Of a stretch of 64,000 nt of DNA, positions 43,165 to 53,231 are shown piece after piece (the stretch's first letter is position 1; the number at the start of each line of letters is the position of its first letter). Position numbers and translations under genes: made by a program. Source of the stretch: Halieaceae bacterium (GTDB lineage: Bacteria > Pseudomonadota > Gammaproteobacteria > Pseudomonadales > Halieaceae); assembly GCA_002721785.1 (NCBI GenBank), contig PBLO01000020.1, positions 1-64,000 on the forward strand, written 5' to 3'. Below the pieces are notes generated by a model. It had not been told where the DNA came from. It saw only the letters and a program-made list of their open reading frames with translations, and did no database searches.

Positions 43165-43512
43165 ATGTTGTTTAGATGCCCGACTAAGCTCCTTTTCGCG
43201 CCGCTGACATTTGCCCTTAGCAATGCAGCCTACGCCGCCGCAATTGACTGTGATGCTGTCATAGAAGACACGATCATTGAGATGGAAGCTGGCGCGGGCG
43301 ATTGGTGGGATGCGGATACCGCTCGAATGGCACGCATGGCTGCCGCGTCAGCGTGCTTTAAGGCTAAGGCCATATCCACACCATCCGATCATGGCAGTTA
43401 CGACAGTGATGGGGAGCTAACAGAAGAGACCACAGATTTCATGGGCTTGCAGGTCAAGCCTTTAAGTGGTCCGCCCAGCAGAAAACCTTACGAACGCCGG
43501 GACAGGGATTAG
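43165..43512 (+). CDS. Small secreted protein of unknown function
   Basis: A 115-residue protein with a signal peptide (KLLFAPLTFALSNAAYA, cleavage before AAIDCD). The mature part is acidic, with two cysteines (DCDAVIE and SACFKAK) that could form a disulfide, a helical Met/Ala-rich stretch (ADTARMARMAAASA), and a basic proline-containing tail. I do not recognise a family. The ORF track starts at TTG 43150. ATG 43165 is better, with GGAGG nine bases upstream. No gene around it suggests a job. Confidence 0.6.
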   Translation: MLFRCPTKLLFAPLTFALSNAAYAAAIDCDAVIEDTIIEMEAGAGDWWDADTARMARMAAASACFKAKAISTPSDHGSYDSDGELTEETTDFMGLQVKPLSGPPSRKPYERRDRD

Positions 43513-43637
43513 TCAAAGCAAGCTGTGCCTAACAGCCCATGTTTGGGCTAAGAAGAACTCAAGGCCCCCGTAGTTGTTCTGTATTTTCCGGGGACCATTT
43601 CGATGCGCGTTTAAGATCGACAAAAAGAGCAGAAAAC

Positions 43638-44366
43638 TCAGTCGTCTACTGTGGGGACCACTGCGATCAGCTCTACGTCGAACATCAATGTGGCATTCGG
43701 CCCAATCATCTGACCCGCACCGCCCTCGCCGTAGCCCAACTCCGGCGGAATGATGAACTTAAATTTGCCGCCGGGCTTCATTAGCTGCAGCCCTTCCGTC
43801 CAGCCCGCAATCACCTGCGTCAGGCCGAAAGTGACGGTTTGACCGCGCTCGAAACTGCTATCGAAGACCGTGCCGTCGATCAGCCGGCCTTCGTAATGGA
43901 CCTCAACAGAATCCTCAGCCACAGGATTTTCACCCTCACCCGGCTCAACGACGATGTACTGCAAGCCCGATTCGGTCGTCTGCACTTCTTCACGGGCACT
44001 CATCTCTGCCATGTACGTTCTGCCGGCCTCGAGATTGGTTTGTGCCAGCGCGGTACGCTCGGCTTCGGCCTCTGCCTGACGACGCTCCTGGAAGGCAGTC
44101 ATTTCAGTATTGATCTCTTCCTCGGTCATTTTTGACTCTGCGCCAGCCATGGCGTCCTGAAGACCGGCCGCATAAGCAGCGACATCAACCGTCATACCAT
44201 CTGCTGCCATTCTCTGACCCATCCGCAGACCAATACCGTAGCTTAGCCGCGCGTCTGTCGTCTCCAGCATGACTTCCTCCTCTTTCGGGGCGCCATCGCA
44301 ACCCAAAGTGACAGCCAGCAACAAGGAAGTTGCCAGACCAATCAGTAGTTTAATCGGGGTACTCAT
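43638..44366 (-). CDS. FKBP-type peptidyl-prolyl cis-trans isomerase (Mip/FklB-like)
   Basis: A 242-residue periplasmic isomerase. An N-terminal export segment (LLIGLATSLLLAVTLGCDG) could be a lipoprotein signal with Cys23, though the lipobox is imperfect. The helical dimerisation part LSYGIGLRMGQRMAADGM... is followed by the C-terminal FKBP domain: VEVHYEGRLIDGTVFDSSFERG, VIAGWTEGLQLMKPGGKFKFIIPPELGYGE. It speeds proline isomerisation in exported proteins. The ORF track starts at 44462; ATG 44366 with GAAGAG upstream is preferred. Confidence 0.93.
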   Translation of the reverse strand: MSTPIKLLIGLATSLLLAVTLGCDGAPKEEEVMLETTDARLSYGIGLRMGQRMAADGMTVDVAAYAAGLQDAMAGAESKMTEEEINTEMTAFQERRQAEAEAERTALAQTNLEAGRTYMAEMSAREEVQTTESGLQYIVVEPGEGENPVAEDSVEVHYEGRLIDGTVFDSSFERGQTVTFGLTQVIAGWTEGLQLMKPGGKFKFIIPPELGYGEGGAGQMIGPNATLMFDVELIAVVPTVDD

Positions 44367-44406
44367 CAGCTCTTCTCCCACTGTTCGTGTAAACCGGGTG
44401 GCGATG

Positions 44407-44904
44407 TTACGTTGCCTCGCACAGCAGTGCCACAAGTTGCTCGCGTTCAGAGACATATTCACCTCGGCGGAATATGGGCAGCACCGATAGATTTTCTGCC
44501 ATCAATTGAGACATCTCGTCAGGGCGAACCGATTCGGAGTGAGCATGCGAGAGTCGATGAGATTCTGACAGAGCGAACCAGATCAAATCTGCCAAGTGCC
44601 GCTCAGCCTGGACCTCGAGCTGCAAGAGTAAGCTGCGCTGCTGCTGCCGATCCGGGTCGGTTTTCCACTTCTCGCGCGTCATCCGCAAAGGCAAAACGAC
44701 CTCGTCCATCCAGGAAGCGGTTACGCCATGCATATGGTCAACGTCGCTCCCCTGCCAACGCTGCCCGCAGTGCGCCAGCCAACCGGCGAACAATGCCTCG
44801 AGGATGACGAGGTCCCCCTCATGCTGAAGGCGCAACAGCAGCTGTTGGCTCTCGGTGCAACCGTATCGCGCTAACGCCCACTCCCAAAATTTCTCTACCG
44901 TCAT
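44407..44904 (-). CDS. TIGR02444 family protein (DUF2390)
   Basis: A 165-residue helical protein beginning VEKFWEWALARYGCTESQQLLLRLQ, the typical opening of the TIGR02444/DUF2390 family, with LVILEALFAGWLA and a C-terminal part ending LLCEAT. The family is of unknown function and limited mainly to gammaproteobacteria. Its start overlaps the stop of the GIY-YIG gene by four bases (ATGA), so translation is probably coupled. No catalytic residues stand out. Confidence 0.8.
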   Translation of the reverse strand: MTVEKFWEWALARYGCTESQQLLLRLQHEGDLVILEALFAGWLAHCGQRWQGSDVDHMHGVTASWMDEVVLPLRMTREKWKTDPDRQQQRSLLLQLEVQAERHLADLIWFALSESHRLSHAHSESVRPDEMSQLMAENLSVLPIFRRGEYVSEREQLVALLCEAT

Positions 44905-45185
44905 TGTGATGGGTCCCCCACAAAAGCCTGTATCAACTGCTCTTTCTGTATACGGCTTAGCTTGCGGATGGCAGCCTCACGCTGTGCGGCTGCGGACCGG
45001 GAGTCGCTGGGCTCGGACCATACCAAACGCACAGGCCGGCGAGATCGCGTATAGCGGGCGCCACCCGGGGTGGCGCCGTTGTGCTCCTGTAGTCGGCGCT
45101 GTAAGTCAGTGGTGATGCCCACGTAAAGGCTCTGATCGTTGCATTGCAACAGATACACCCACCACGCCGCCGTGTCCTCAGTCAT
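44901..45185 (-). CDS. GIY-YIG nuclease superfamily protein (YhbQ/UPF0213-like)
   Basis: A 94-residue single-domain GIY-YIG protein. The signature appears as WWVYLLQCNDQSLYVGIT (GIY replaced by VYL, and YVGIT for YIG), with the catalytic Arg in TDLQRRLQEHN and the later RPVRLVWSE. Members are small nucleases of unclear role. The ORF track start at 45245 adds 20 residues; ATG 45185 fits the family. It is divergent from trxA and coupled to the TIGR02444 gene downstream. Confidence 0.87.
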   Translation of the reverse strand: MTEDTAAWWVYLLQCNDQSLYVGITTDLQRRLQEHNGATPGGARYTRSRRPVRLVWSEPSDSRSAAAQREAAIRKLSRIQKEQLIQAFVGDPSQ

Positions 45186-45322
45186 ACGTCTTCCTCTACT
45201 GAGCACCCAAGCCTTGATGGTCACGGGCCAGTAGGCTATTTTCACTCCGACACCTTATCGTGTTTAGACACTTTATAATTGAGTGACCCGGGCGATACCC
45301 CAGATCTGTAAACGGAGCCAAC

Positions 45323-45649
45323 ATGAGCGCTGATATCCTGCACGTAACTGACGACAACTTCGACGCGGAGGTGTTGTCCAGCGATGTTCCCGTATTGGTA
45401 GACTTTTGGGCGGAATGGTGTGGGCCTTGCAAGATGATCGCGCCTATCCTGGAAGAAATCGCCGGGGAGTATGCGGGTAAAGTCAAAGTTTGTAAGGTGG
45501 ACGTCGATGCCAACCCTGATATGCCGGGGAAATTTAATATCCGCGGTATACCGACACTGATCATGTTCAAGGGTGGAAACGCCGTAGATACCAAGGTAGG
45601 CGCGTTGTCCAAGTCGCAGCTGGCAGAGTTCGTCGACAGCGCTGTCTAA
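45323..45649 (+). CDS. trxA: Thioredoxin 1
   Basis: A 108-residue thioredoxin with the active site W32-C-G-P-C36 and the cis-proline in [13 protein letters not shown]. It reduces disulfides in cytoplasmic proteins using NADPH and thioredoxin reductase. ATG 45323 is preceded by CGGAG. A TATAAT at 45274 with only a weak -35 lies upstream. Its position before rho and ubiD matches the order in many gammaproteobacteria, and rho has a separate 278-base leader. Confidence 0.98.
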   Translation: MSADILHVTDDNFDAEVLSSDVPVLVDFWAEWCGPCKMIAPILEEIAGEYAGKVKVCKVDVDANPDMPGKFNIRGIPTLIMFKGGNAVDTKVGALSKSQLAEFVDSAV

Positions 45650-45927
45650 CGCACAGCACCCCCCAAAAACCTGACAATATTTTGCTGGACGCGCCTGTTC
45701 CCGGGTGCTAACTTGCCGGCTATTGGGACCAAACGGCTCCCGCAGCACCTAACACCTTTTCCTTTTTCACTTCATTGCGCTCCAGTCGATCGGCCGCGTA
45801 TTTTCCCGAAGCGAAGAAATCCGTCAGGTGCTGCCGCATCCCGAGACGCACAAGCACAAGAAGCAATAAGCGCCGCGGAAGCACAACGTTTCCTTTTTTA
45901 CATTTCTGATTAAGTTGGAAGTCATTC

Positions 45928-47493
45928 GTGGAAGAACAAACCAGCGCCAATGCCGAAGAGTTGGAAGCCACCAACACCGAATCCCCCGCTGCAAGCGAAG
46001 CGGAGAGTGCCGAAGCCCCTGAAGATGCCGGCAAGAAAGGCGGCCGTACCTTAAAGCTCAAGGGAGCCGAACCCGAAGCATCAGAGGATAAGTCCTCTGA
46101 AGCACCGGCCGACACGGCGCCTGAGGGTGACGCCAATACAGAGGAAGGCGCGCCTCAAGGCAGATCCCGCCGGGGTCGACAGAGACGACCACGTCGCGAC
46201 CCTAACACACCCAGCGCTAACCCGATGAGCCTTACCGAGCTCAAGAACAAATCGACGCAAGAGCTGATCGATATGGCCCGCGAGATGGGCATCGAGAACA
46301 TGGCTCGCTCTCGCAAACAGGACATCATCTTTGCCCTGCTGAAGCGACATGCGAAGAGCGGCGAAGACATTTGGGGTGATGGCGTACTCGAAATTCTGCA
46401 GGACGGGTTTGGCTTCCTGCGCTCCGCAGACAGTTCGTTCCTCGCAGGACCGGACGACATCTATGTGAGCCCGAGTCAAATTCGCCGCTTCAATCTCCGT
46501 ACCGGTGACACTGTGACCGGCATGATTCGCCCGCCGAAAGATTCGGAGCGCTACTTCGCCCTGCTCAAGGTCAAGGACGTTAACTTTGAATCTCCAGAGA
46601 GTGCGAAAAGCAAAATTCTGTTTGAGAACCTGACGCCACTGTTCCCCAACGAGCGCCTGACGCTGGAAAAAGGGAACGGCTCCACTGAGGATCTGACTGG
46701 CCGCCTGATTGACCTCGTCGCCCCGATTGGTAAAGGACAGCGTGGCCTGTTGGTTGCACCGCCCAAAGCGGGCAAAACCATCATGATGCAGAACATCGCG
46801 CAGGCGATTATCTCGAACAACCCCGAGTGTTACGTGATCGTGCTGCTGATTGACGAACGCCCTGAAGAAGTCACGGAGATGCAACGTTCAGTGGGTGCCC
46901 GAGGCGCTGAGGTCGTCGCGTCGACCTTCGACGAGCCCCCGTCACGTCACGTCCAGGTCGCTGACATGGTGATTGAAAAAGCCAAGCGACTGGTGGAACA
47001 CAAGCGCGATGTAGTCATTCTGTTGGACTCCATCACGCGATTGGCGCGCGCGTATAACACCGTCATTCCCAGTTCCGGCAAGGTGCTGACCGGTGGCGTT
47101 GACGCACATGCGCTCGAACGCCCCAAGCGATTCTTCGGTGCGGCACGTAATATCGAGGAAGGGGGAAGCCTATCGATCATTGCGACCGCTTTGATCGATA
47201 CCGGATCCAAAATGGATGAAGTGATCTACGAGGAGTTCAAGGGCACCGGTAACATGGAACTGCACCTTGACCGGAAAATTGCGGAGAAGCGTGTTTATCC
47301 TGCTATTAACATTCGCCGTTCCGGCACACGACGTGAGGAATTACTCACGGGGGACGAGGAGCTGCAGCGTATGTGGATTCTGCGCAAGCTGCTCCATGGC
47401 ATGGAAGATCTGCCTGCGATCGAATTCCAGCTCGACAAGCTGAAAGACACCAAGTCCAACGAAGAATTCTTCAAATCCATGAAGCGGAAGTAA
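45928..47493 (+). CDS. rho: Transcription termination factor Rho with long N-terminal extension
   Basis: From GTG 45928 the product is 521 residues, about 100 more than E. coli Rho. The extra part is acidic and Ala-rich ([19 protein letters not shown]), then basic ([13 protein letters not shown]). The common core starts at [20 protein letters not shown], followed by the cold-shock-like RNA-binding domain (DGFGFLRS), Walker [12 protein letters not shown] near residue 277, [13 protein letters not shown], and the Q- and R-loop regions. GGAAG precedes the GTG, while no ribosome site precedes the internal ATG at 46225, so the long form is favoured. Rho ends untranslated transcripts. Confidence 0.95.
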   Translation: MEEQTSANAEELEATNTESPAASEAESAEAPEDAGKKGGRTLKLKGAEPEASEDKSSEAPADTAPEGDANTEEGAPQGRSRRGRQRRPRRDPNTPSANPMSLTELKNKSTQELIDMAREMGIENMARSRKQDIIFALLKRHAKSGEDIWGDGVLEILQDGFGFLRSADSSFLAGPDDIYVSPSQIRRFNLRTGDTVTGMIRPPKDSERYFALLKVKDVNFESPESAKSKILFENLTPLFPNERLTLEKGNGSTEDLTGRLIDLVAPIGKGQRGLLVAPPKAGKTIMMQNIAQAIISNNPECYVIVLLIDERPEEVTEMQRSVGARGAEVVASTFDEPPSRHVQVADMVIEKAKRLVEHKRDVVILLDSITRLARAYNTVIPSSGKVLTGGVDAHALERPKRFFGAARNIEEGGSLSIIATALIDTGSKMDEVIYEEFKGTGNMELHLDRKIAEKRVYPAINIRRSGTRREELLTGDEELQRMWILRKLLHGMEDLPAIEFQLDKLKDTKSNEEFFKSMKRK

Positions 47494-47502
47494 TCCGCCA
47501 CC

Positions 47503-48999
47503 ATGCCCAGTTTTGTAGACCTCCGTGAATTCATCAGCGACCTTGAGCGGCGCGGCGATCTAGTCCGAATCACTGCCGAGATTGACCCAAATCTCGAGAT
47601 GACCGAGATCGCCGATCGCACCTTGAGAGGTGGCGGACCGGCACTGCTCTTCGAAAACCCGAAAGGCTCTGATATCCCCGTTCTGGCGAACCTCTTCGGC
47701 GCCGAGCGCCGGGTCGCACTGGGGATGGGCGAGGAGAATGTTGAGGCGCTGCGAGACGTGGGCGAACTGCTGGCCTACCTCAGGCAACCCGATCCTCCAA
47801 AGGGCTTCAAAGATCTGGTCGACAAGGCCCCATTACTGAAAAAGATACTCACCATGGGGCCCAATATGATCAAGAAGGCCCCTTGCCAGCAGGTCATTCT
47901 GCGTGGCGAAGAGGTCGATCTGACCACATTACCTATCCAAACGTGCTGGCCTGAGGATGTCGGGCCACTGGTCACCTGGCCACTGGTGATCACCCGCGGG
48001 CCCGAGAAAGAGCGAATGAATCTGGGCATCTATCGGATGCAACTGATTGGACGCAACAAGCTCATCATGCGTTGGCTGTCTCATCGCGGTGGTGCTCTGG
48101 ATTTTCGCGACTGGCAACTCAAACGGCCGGGCGAACCTTACCCCGTTGCCATCTCTCTCGGCGCAGATCCCGCGACGACGCTGGGCGCCGTGACACCCGT
48201 ACCCGATGCCCTGTCGGAGTATGCTTTCGCCGGCTTGCTGCGGGGTAAGAAGACGGACCTGACGCAGTGCATCACAGATGCCTGCCGTAACAACAATCTG
48301 ATGGTGCCCGCTCACAGTGAGATCATTTTAGAAGGCTATATCGATCCGACTGAAATGGCGGACGAGGGCCCCTTCGGTGATCACACAGGCTATTACAACG
48401 AGGTCGAGCGCTTCCCGGTATTTACCGTAGAAGCCATGACAACCCGGGAAAATCCGATTTATCACAGCACTTATACAGGCCGGCCACCTGATGAACCGGC
48501 CATCTTAGGCGTGGCGCTTAACGAGGTATTCGTACCGCTCCTAAAAAAACAATTTCCGGAGATCAGCGATTTCTATCTGCCACCCGAGGGCTGCTCGTAC
48601 CGTATGGCCGTGGTCACCATGCGCAAGGAATATCCCGGGCACGCGAAGCGTGTGATGTTCGGCGTGTGGTCTTTCCTTCGCCAATTCATGTACACCAAAT
48701 TCATCATCGTCACAGACGACGATATCAACGCACGCTCCTGGGAAGATGTGATCTGGGCGATGACGACGCGGATGGATCCCGCCCGAGACTCTACGATTGT
48801 AGAGAGCACACCCATCGACTATCTGGACTTCGCGTCGCCCGTCGCAGGGCTAGGTTCCAAAATTGGTATGGATGCGACGCATAAGTGGGAAGGCGAAACC
48901 GATCGCGAGTGGGGCCGCACGATCGAGATGGACGCGGGCACCCGTGAACGGGTCGATCAACTCTGGACATCGTTAGGTATCGACCTCCCAGGCCGATAG
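47503..48999 (+). CDS. ubiD: 4-hydroxy-3-polyprenylbenzoate decarboxylase
   Basis: A 498-residue prenylated-FMN decarboxylase of ubiquinone synthesis. It starts [19 protein letters not shown] and includes [26 protein letters not shown] and [13 protein letters not shown], all typical of UbiD. It removes the carboxyl group of 4-hydroxy-3-octaprenylbenzoate, with the UbiX cofactor. It lies nine bases after rho on the same strand and is probably cotranscribed. It is convergent with hemY. Confidence 0.96.
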   Translation: MPSFVDLREFISDLERRGDLVRITAEIDPNLEMTEIADRTLRGGGPALLFENPKGSDIPVLANLFGAERRVALGMGEENVEALRDVGELLAYLRQPDPPKGFKDLVDKAPLLKKILTMGPNMIKKAPCQQVILRGEEVDLTTLPIQTCWPEDVGPLVTWPLVITRGPEKERMNLGIYRMQLIGRNKLIMRWLSHRGGALDFRDWQLKRPGEPYPVAISLGADPATTLGAVTPVPDALSEYAFAGLLRGKKTDLTQCITDACRNNNLMVPAHSEIILEGYIDPTEMADEGPFGDHTGYYNEVERFPVFTVEAMTTRENPIYHSTYTGRPPDEPAILGVALNEVFVPLLKKQFPEISDFYLPPEGCSYRMAVVTMRKEYPGHAKRVMFGVWSFLRQFMYTKFIIVTDDDINARSWEDVIWAMTTRMDPARDSTIVESTPIDYLDFASPVAGLGSKIGMDATHKWEGETDREWGRTIEMDAGTRERVDQLWTSLGIDLPGR

Positions 49000-49060
49000 T
49001 TATTCCTCTCCCAGTCCATGGATTGGCAATGGCCGCGGTTTTACCCTTTATCGTGCTTTT

Positions 49061-50242
49061 TCACTCCTGATTCGGAATCAAGGCGGCAAGTGCTTTAGCT
49101 TCCAACTGACTCGCGCGCTCATCATGACCCGCTCGCCGTAGCCAATTCGCCCAGCGTGCAGCGTGTACTGGCGAGGGCTTTCTTTCGTAGGCAATCTGCC
49201 ATAGATCACCCGCCGCGGCCTCGTCACCGCTCTGCTCCGCGATGTGAGCCAACGCCGCATGGCAATCACCTTCGATATCGTGGTCTACCCAACGCGCGAC
49301 GCGCTTTTTCAGCTTCGCCACAGAGTGCCCCGGTAACTTCGCCACGCATTGCAGGGTCAAGGGATCACCGAACTGTTCCAACCGAGTCGATACAGCCTTG
49401 TGAAGGGTCTCCGCATCCTGCTCGTGACCAAGCCGCTCCACAAGCGCCTGCCACAGCGCACTATGTTCACCCTTGAGTCGATCAGGGGCCTGTTTCCAGA
49501 GACCCATCACATCCTGAGCGGCGCTCCCTCGCATCACCTCGCGCCACGCATGCCCCTCCCGCTGATCTAGTATCCCCGGAGGACACAAGCGACTGGCCCT
49601 GACGTCGGCAACCAGCTTGCACACCTCGCGCCAGTCTTTCTGTTGCCATGCCAGATCACAGCGAATGAACTTACCGCGCGGCGTATCCAGCTCTTGCGCC
49701 GAGAGCGAGGCAAGTGACAGCGATGCTTGGTCGAGGGCACCGCTCATTAAATGAGATTCCGCCCGCACCAGTGCGGTCACTGCTGACGGCAGGGTGTCTG
49801 CCTCCTCAGCCGCATCAAGGAGCTTCAGCGCGCGTTCAGTTTTCCCCAGATACACCAGAGACAGCGCGGCATATAGTGGATGCAACAGGGTGGATTCGCG
49901 CATGCCGCGGGTCTTGGACAGCGCACGCTCAGCCACATCCCAGCGGCCCTCATAAAACGCCGCCAACCCCTTATCCGTGCGCAGCTGGGCGCCTCTCTGA
50001 CTATGGCTGCCCATCCACAACCCAATGGCACCCGGAACGCGCAGTGCCGATCGAACTAATCGAGACAGGAACAGCAGTAGCATGGTGACCACAACAAGCA
50101 GTGATAAGGCCAGCCACGCCGACGTCTCCAGTTGCGAATCACCCCAGGCAACCGAGACATACCCCGCATCCAAAGTACCGACGTTGACCCACATCGCGCC
50201 AACGATCAGGCCCACAACCAGGTAGATACTCAAGCGAGTCAT
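49061..50242 (-). CDS. hemY: HemY protein, heme-operon membrane protein with TPR repeats
   Basis: A 393-residue protein with two N-terminal membrane spans (LVVGLIVGAMWVNVGTL and TSAWLALSLLVVVTMLLLFLSRLV) and a helical TPR-like C-terminal domain. This is the gammaproteobacterial HemY, not the Bacillus oxidase of the same name, and its role is not settled. It is last in the hemC-hemD-hemX-hemY operon, two bases after hemX. Confidence 0.93.
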   Translation of the reverse strand: MTRLSIYLVVGLIVGAMWVNVGTLDAGYVSVAWGDSQLETSAWLALSLLVVVTMLLLFLSRLVRSALRVPGAIGLWMGSHSQRGAQLRTDKGLAAFYEGRWDVAERALSKTRGMRESTLLHPLYAALSLVYLGKTERALKLLDAAEEADTLPSAVTALVRAESHLMSGALDQASLSLASLSAQELDTPRGKFIRCDLAWQQKDWREVCKLVADVRASRLCPPGILDQREGHAWREVMRGSAAQDVMGLWKQAPDRLKGEHSALWQALVERLGHEQDAETLHKAVSTRLEQFGDPLTLQCVAKLPGHSVAKLKKRVARWVDHDIEGDCHAALAHIAEQSGDEAAAGDLWQIAYERKPSPVHAARWANWLRRAGHDERASQLEAKALAALIPNQE

Positions 50243-50244
50243 GA

Positions 50245-51378
50245 TCAGTCTGCCGATTCTCGACCGAGGCGCTTCACTTGCGCCTCGAGCAGACTGCGAG
50301 ATTCGATCAGATCAGGGAGGTCTGGTGAGATGGCCTCTTCTTCGAGTGCCCCAATCTCGTCGAGGATGCTGTTTACCCGGTCACTGTCCTGCTCCGAAAA
50401 CAAGCTGACGAAGTTTCGTGCTCGATCCAAGGAACGTTCATACAGTGGCTGATTGGCCGATAGCATCGCGATCTGCGCTTGCTCAAGCAGCATGCGGCCG
50501 TTCTGTCGCGCCAACGCCGCCCACTCTGGCGTCATAAGTTGAGCGATGTCCTCACTGCGGCGCCGAATGACCAAGTGATCCGACAGTGCGGCTAAAGCCG
50601 CCTGCCAGCGGCTTGCCAGTTCCCCCCACTCTTGATCATCAACCTCGGTGACCCCAGCAGAACGTTGCGGTCCTATCTCCATCACGACCTGCAAAGCATG
50701 CATCTGGTCGATCAGCGCCGATAGCCTGCCGTAAAGACCGACCTGATCGATTCTCGGAACGGCAGCGAGTGCGGCGCGATCTTTCGCAAGGGCCAGACGA
50801 GATGCCTCGAACCGCGGTTCACCGGTGTCCCGAAGCAGATCATCTGCCTGCGTGAGCAAGCTCATCGCTGCTTCGACATCTCTGGCAACCAGCAGCCGCT
50901 GGCCCGCCAAGCGCGTCAAAAAAATCGCTTCCTGTCCCAGCCAGGCGCGACGGTCTACCGCGAGCAGCCTGTCCATCTGGCTCTCAACGCGCCCCATGCG
51001 ATCACTGATTTGGCGAGCGGACTCAGCGCGTTCGGCTGCCTGTTGCGCTTGCCACGAAGCCAAATCTCGCCGCCAATCGGTCTCTAATTGTCCGAAAGTG
51101 CTGCGCACACTGCTGTCGGCAGCCGCCTGTGCCAAAGCCGGTAGGTCGGGAAGGGGCCGCTTGCTTTCAGCTGACAAGGTCGCGAGCTGATTCTCTATCG
51201 CATCGAGCCGCTGCCATTGTTGCTGCGCCCAAGGCCAGCCAAACCAATAGCCCGCCCCACCCAGCGAGAGCAGCATCGTGAGCAGTGACAAAGTAAAGGT
51301 CATTGCCCAGCGATTGCCTCTTGGCTCAGCGGATTTCGCTGGCACGTCGGGCCGCTCTGGAGTTGCCGGCTCAGTCAT
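50245..51378 (-). CDS. hemX: HemX protein (putative uroporphyrinogen-III C-methyltransferase label)
   Basis: A 377-residue protein with a short cytoplasmic N-terminus, one membrane span (WAMTFTLSLLTMLLSLGGAGYWFGW) and a long helical periplasmic-type domain. The sequence lacks SAM-methyltransferase motifs, so the common database name is doubtful. It is likely a structural partner of HemY. It follows hemD with an 83-base gap and precedes hemY by two bases. The heme genes' order fixes the identity better than any single motif. Confidence 0.92.
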   Translation of the reverse strand: MTEPATPERPDVPAKSAEPRGNRWAMTFTLSLLTMLLSLGGAGYWFGWPWAQQQWQRLDAIENQLATLSAESKRPLPDLPALAQAAADSSVRSTFGQLETDWRRDLASWQAQQAAERAESARQISDRMGRVESQMDRLLAVDRRAWLGQEAIFLTRLAGQRLLVARDVEAAMSLLTQADDLLRDTGEPRFEASRLALAKDRAALAAVPRIDQVGLYGRLSALIDQMHALQVVMEIGPQRSAGVTEVDDQEWGELASRWQAALAALSDHLVIRRRSEDIAQLMTPEWAALARQNGRMLLEQAQIAMLSANQPLYERSLDRARNFVSLFSEQDSDRVNSILDEIGALEEEAISPDLPDLIESRSLLEAQVKRLGRESAD

Positions 51379-51461
51379 CCGTTATGCTTCGTGTTGTTCA
51401 TGTTCTCTCTGCCCACGTTTGGATCACTCATCCAGTCGTAGCGCCTGCCGCCGGCATGAAG

Positions 51462-52199
51462 TCATGCCGGTGCTCGAAGCGACTGTAGCGCCTGCAAAAA
51501 ACCCCGATCACTGGCGTCATCCGCCCGCACCACGCTGCGCCACCCCGAGCGCTCCGCCAGGGCAGCGACTCGCTCGGACGGCACAATCACCGTTGATTGG
51601 AACAGGTCCCTTTTACCGGCGCCAGCCAACAATTCCGACAACCGTGAGAGTACCTCGCCGCTGCTAGCTTGGAACACGAGCGCGTGATGCGCGAATGCAT
51701 CCAAAGCGGTGAGGGAGACGTCGGGCCATACGCGTCGGTAGCAGGACCATTCGACCACACGGGCGCCTCTCGCAGTGAGTTCTTTCCCCAGCAGGTCGCG
51801 GCCGCCCTCTCCCTTAACGATGAGCACATCGTTGCGCTCGACCGCCTCCAAAGCGGGCATTTGCAATAAACCCTCTGAGTCGGCGCGCTCTGGTATCTGC
51901 GCCTCAATACCGGCGCTCACTAGCGTGTCTCGGGTCTTTTGACCCACTGCAATCACCTGACAGCCATCGACCTGATCCAGCGCCACCTTGAGTTGAGGAA
52001 GTCCCCATCGCACGGCGTTCGCACTAACAAATATGACAATCGTATCGGGTCTGATCGTCGGCAATGGTGAGCACTGCGAATCCGGCAATGGAGTCACTTC
52101 CATAATCGGGAGGGTCAGGTGCGAGATGCCTTGATCTTGCAGAAGTTTCGACAGCCGCTGGCAATCCGCCAAAGGGCGCGTCAGAACGGCAGTGGTCAT
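51462..52199 (-). CDS. hemD: Uroporphyrinogen-III synthase
   Basis: A 245-residue two-domain enzyme that closes hydroxymethylbilane to uroporphyrinogen III while inverting ring D. The family has low sequence conservation, but [16 protein letters not shown] at the start and [31 protein letters not shown] are typical. It overlaps hemC by four bases (ATGA), so it is coupled to the gene for the preceding step. Confidence 0.93.
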   Translation of the reverse strand: MTTAVLTRPLADCQRLSKLLQDQGISHLTLPIMEVTPLPDSQCSPLPTIRPDTIVIFVSANAVRWGLPQLKVALDQVDGCQVIAVGQKTRDTLVSAGIEAQIPERADSEGLLQMPALEAVERNDVLIVKGEGGRDLLGKELTARGARVVEWSCYRRVWPDVSLTALDAFAHHALVFQASSGEVLSRLSELLAGAGKRDLFQSTVIVPSERVAALAERSGWRSVVRADDASDRGFLQALQSLRAPA

Positions 52200-53107
52200 C
52201 CCCGGGCGGCACGCACCAGCGCGTCGGCGCCTTGCGAAAGCAACATGTCGGCGACGCCGGCTCCCAATTCCTCGGGGTCAGCCCCTCGAGCCTCAGCTTC
52301 CAGCAAGGTGCTACCGTCTGTTGCGCCAACCCGGGCGCGCAGCCAGAGCATGTCGCCTTCCCACTCGGCAAACGCCGCAATCGGCACATCACAACCACCG
52401 TCCAGACGCCTGACGACAGCACGCTCCGCCAGCACGCGCGTCGCCGTGCTGTCATGATGTAAGGTTGCAAGGAGTTCGCGAACGCGTTCATCCGCCTCGC
52501 GAAATTCAATACCCACGGCGCCCTGCCCTGCCGCAGGGAGAGACAGATCCGGGTCGATCGGCGCACCGATGCGATCTTCAAAACCCAATCTGATGAGCCC
52601 TGCACAGGCGAGAATAATGGCGTCGAACTCTCCACCGTCGAGCTTGGCGAGACGCGTGTTGACGTTGCCACGCAGAAATCCGATCTCCAGATCAGGCCGG
52701 TGCCGACCCAGCTGGCAGCTCCGGCGCAGGCTCGAAGTACCCAGACGAGCGCCCTGCGAGAGTTGCGCAAAATCAGAGCAACCCACTAAGGCGTCGCGGG
52801 GGTCTTCTCGTTCGCAGATCACACCCAGAGTCAGGCCGTCAGGCATCACCATCGGCACATCTTTCATTGAGTGCACAGCAATATCTGCTCTGCCATCGAG
52901 CAACGCGGTCTCGAGCTCCTTCACAAAAAGCCCTTTCCCTCCGACCTTGAAAAGCGGCTTGTCCAATAATTGGTCGCCGCGAGATGTCATACCCAACAGT
53001 CGGACGTCCAGTCCCGGATGCGCCGCCTCTAGTCGCGCTTTGACATGCTCTGCCTGCCACAATGCGAGCGGACTCTCTCGCGTGGCGATCACGATTTGCT
53101 CTGACAC
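52196..53107 (-). CDS. hemC: Porphobilinogen deaminase (hydroxymethylbilane synthase)
   Basis: A 303-residue enzyme joining four porphobilinogen units. [18 protein letters not shown], the active-site SSLRRSCQL and LGTSSLRR-type block, and the dipyrromethane-binding Cys in [14 protein letters not shown] are visible. The ORF track starts at ATG 53128. GTG 53107 is preferred because AGGGGG lies just upstream and [14 protein letters not shown] is the usual start. It is first in the heme operon and divergent from argH. Confidence 0.97.
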   Translation of the reverse strand: MSEQIVIATRESPLALWQAEHVKARLEAAHPGLDVRLLGMTSRGDQLLDKPLFKVGGKGLFVKELETALLDGRADIAVHSMKDVPMVMPDGLTLGVICEREDPRDALVGCSDFAQLSQGARLGTSSLRRSCQLGRHRPDLEIGFLRGNVNTRLAKLDGGEFDAIILACAGLIRLGFEDRIGAPIDPDLSLPAAGQGAVGIEFREADERVRELLATLHHDSTATRVLAERAVVRRLDGGCDVPIAAFAEWEGDMLWLRARVGATDGSTLLEAEARGADPEELGAGVADMLLSQGADALVRAARG

Positions 53108-53231
53108 AGTATTCCCCCTGTTTATCATCGCAGTTTAGCATGGGGCGACATTTCACCGCTCTAGATGAGCGCAGTCTGATAGCCGCCACGGTAGAATCCA
53201 CCGCAGTGGATAGAGGAGCACGACACGGACC

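Noticed and set aside
43534-43549. AGCCCA-TGTT-TGGGCT hairpin between convergent genes
   Set aside because: A short stem without a T-run on either side.
45713-45913. 66-residue plus-strand ORF in the rho leader
   Set aside because: A leader peptide is possible, but it has no clear ribosome site and no known leader features.
45720-46136. Minus-strand ORF over the rho leader and start
   Set aside because: It is low-complexity Ser/Ala sequence caused by the opposite strand of the Rho extension.
46081-46884. 267-residue minus-strand ORF inside rho
   Set aside because: A shadow of a strongly conserved gene.
52024-52770. 248-residue minus-strand ORF across hemC-hemD
   Set aside because: It is in another frame of two well-supported heme genes.
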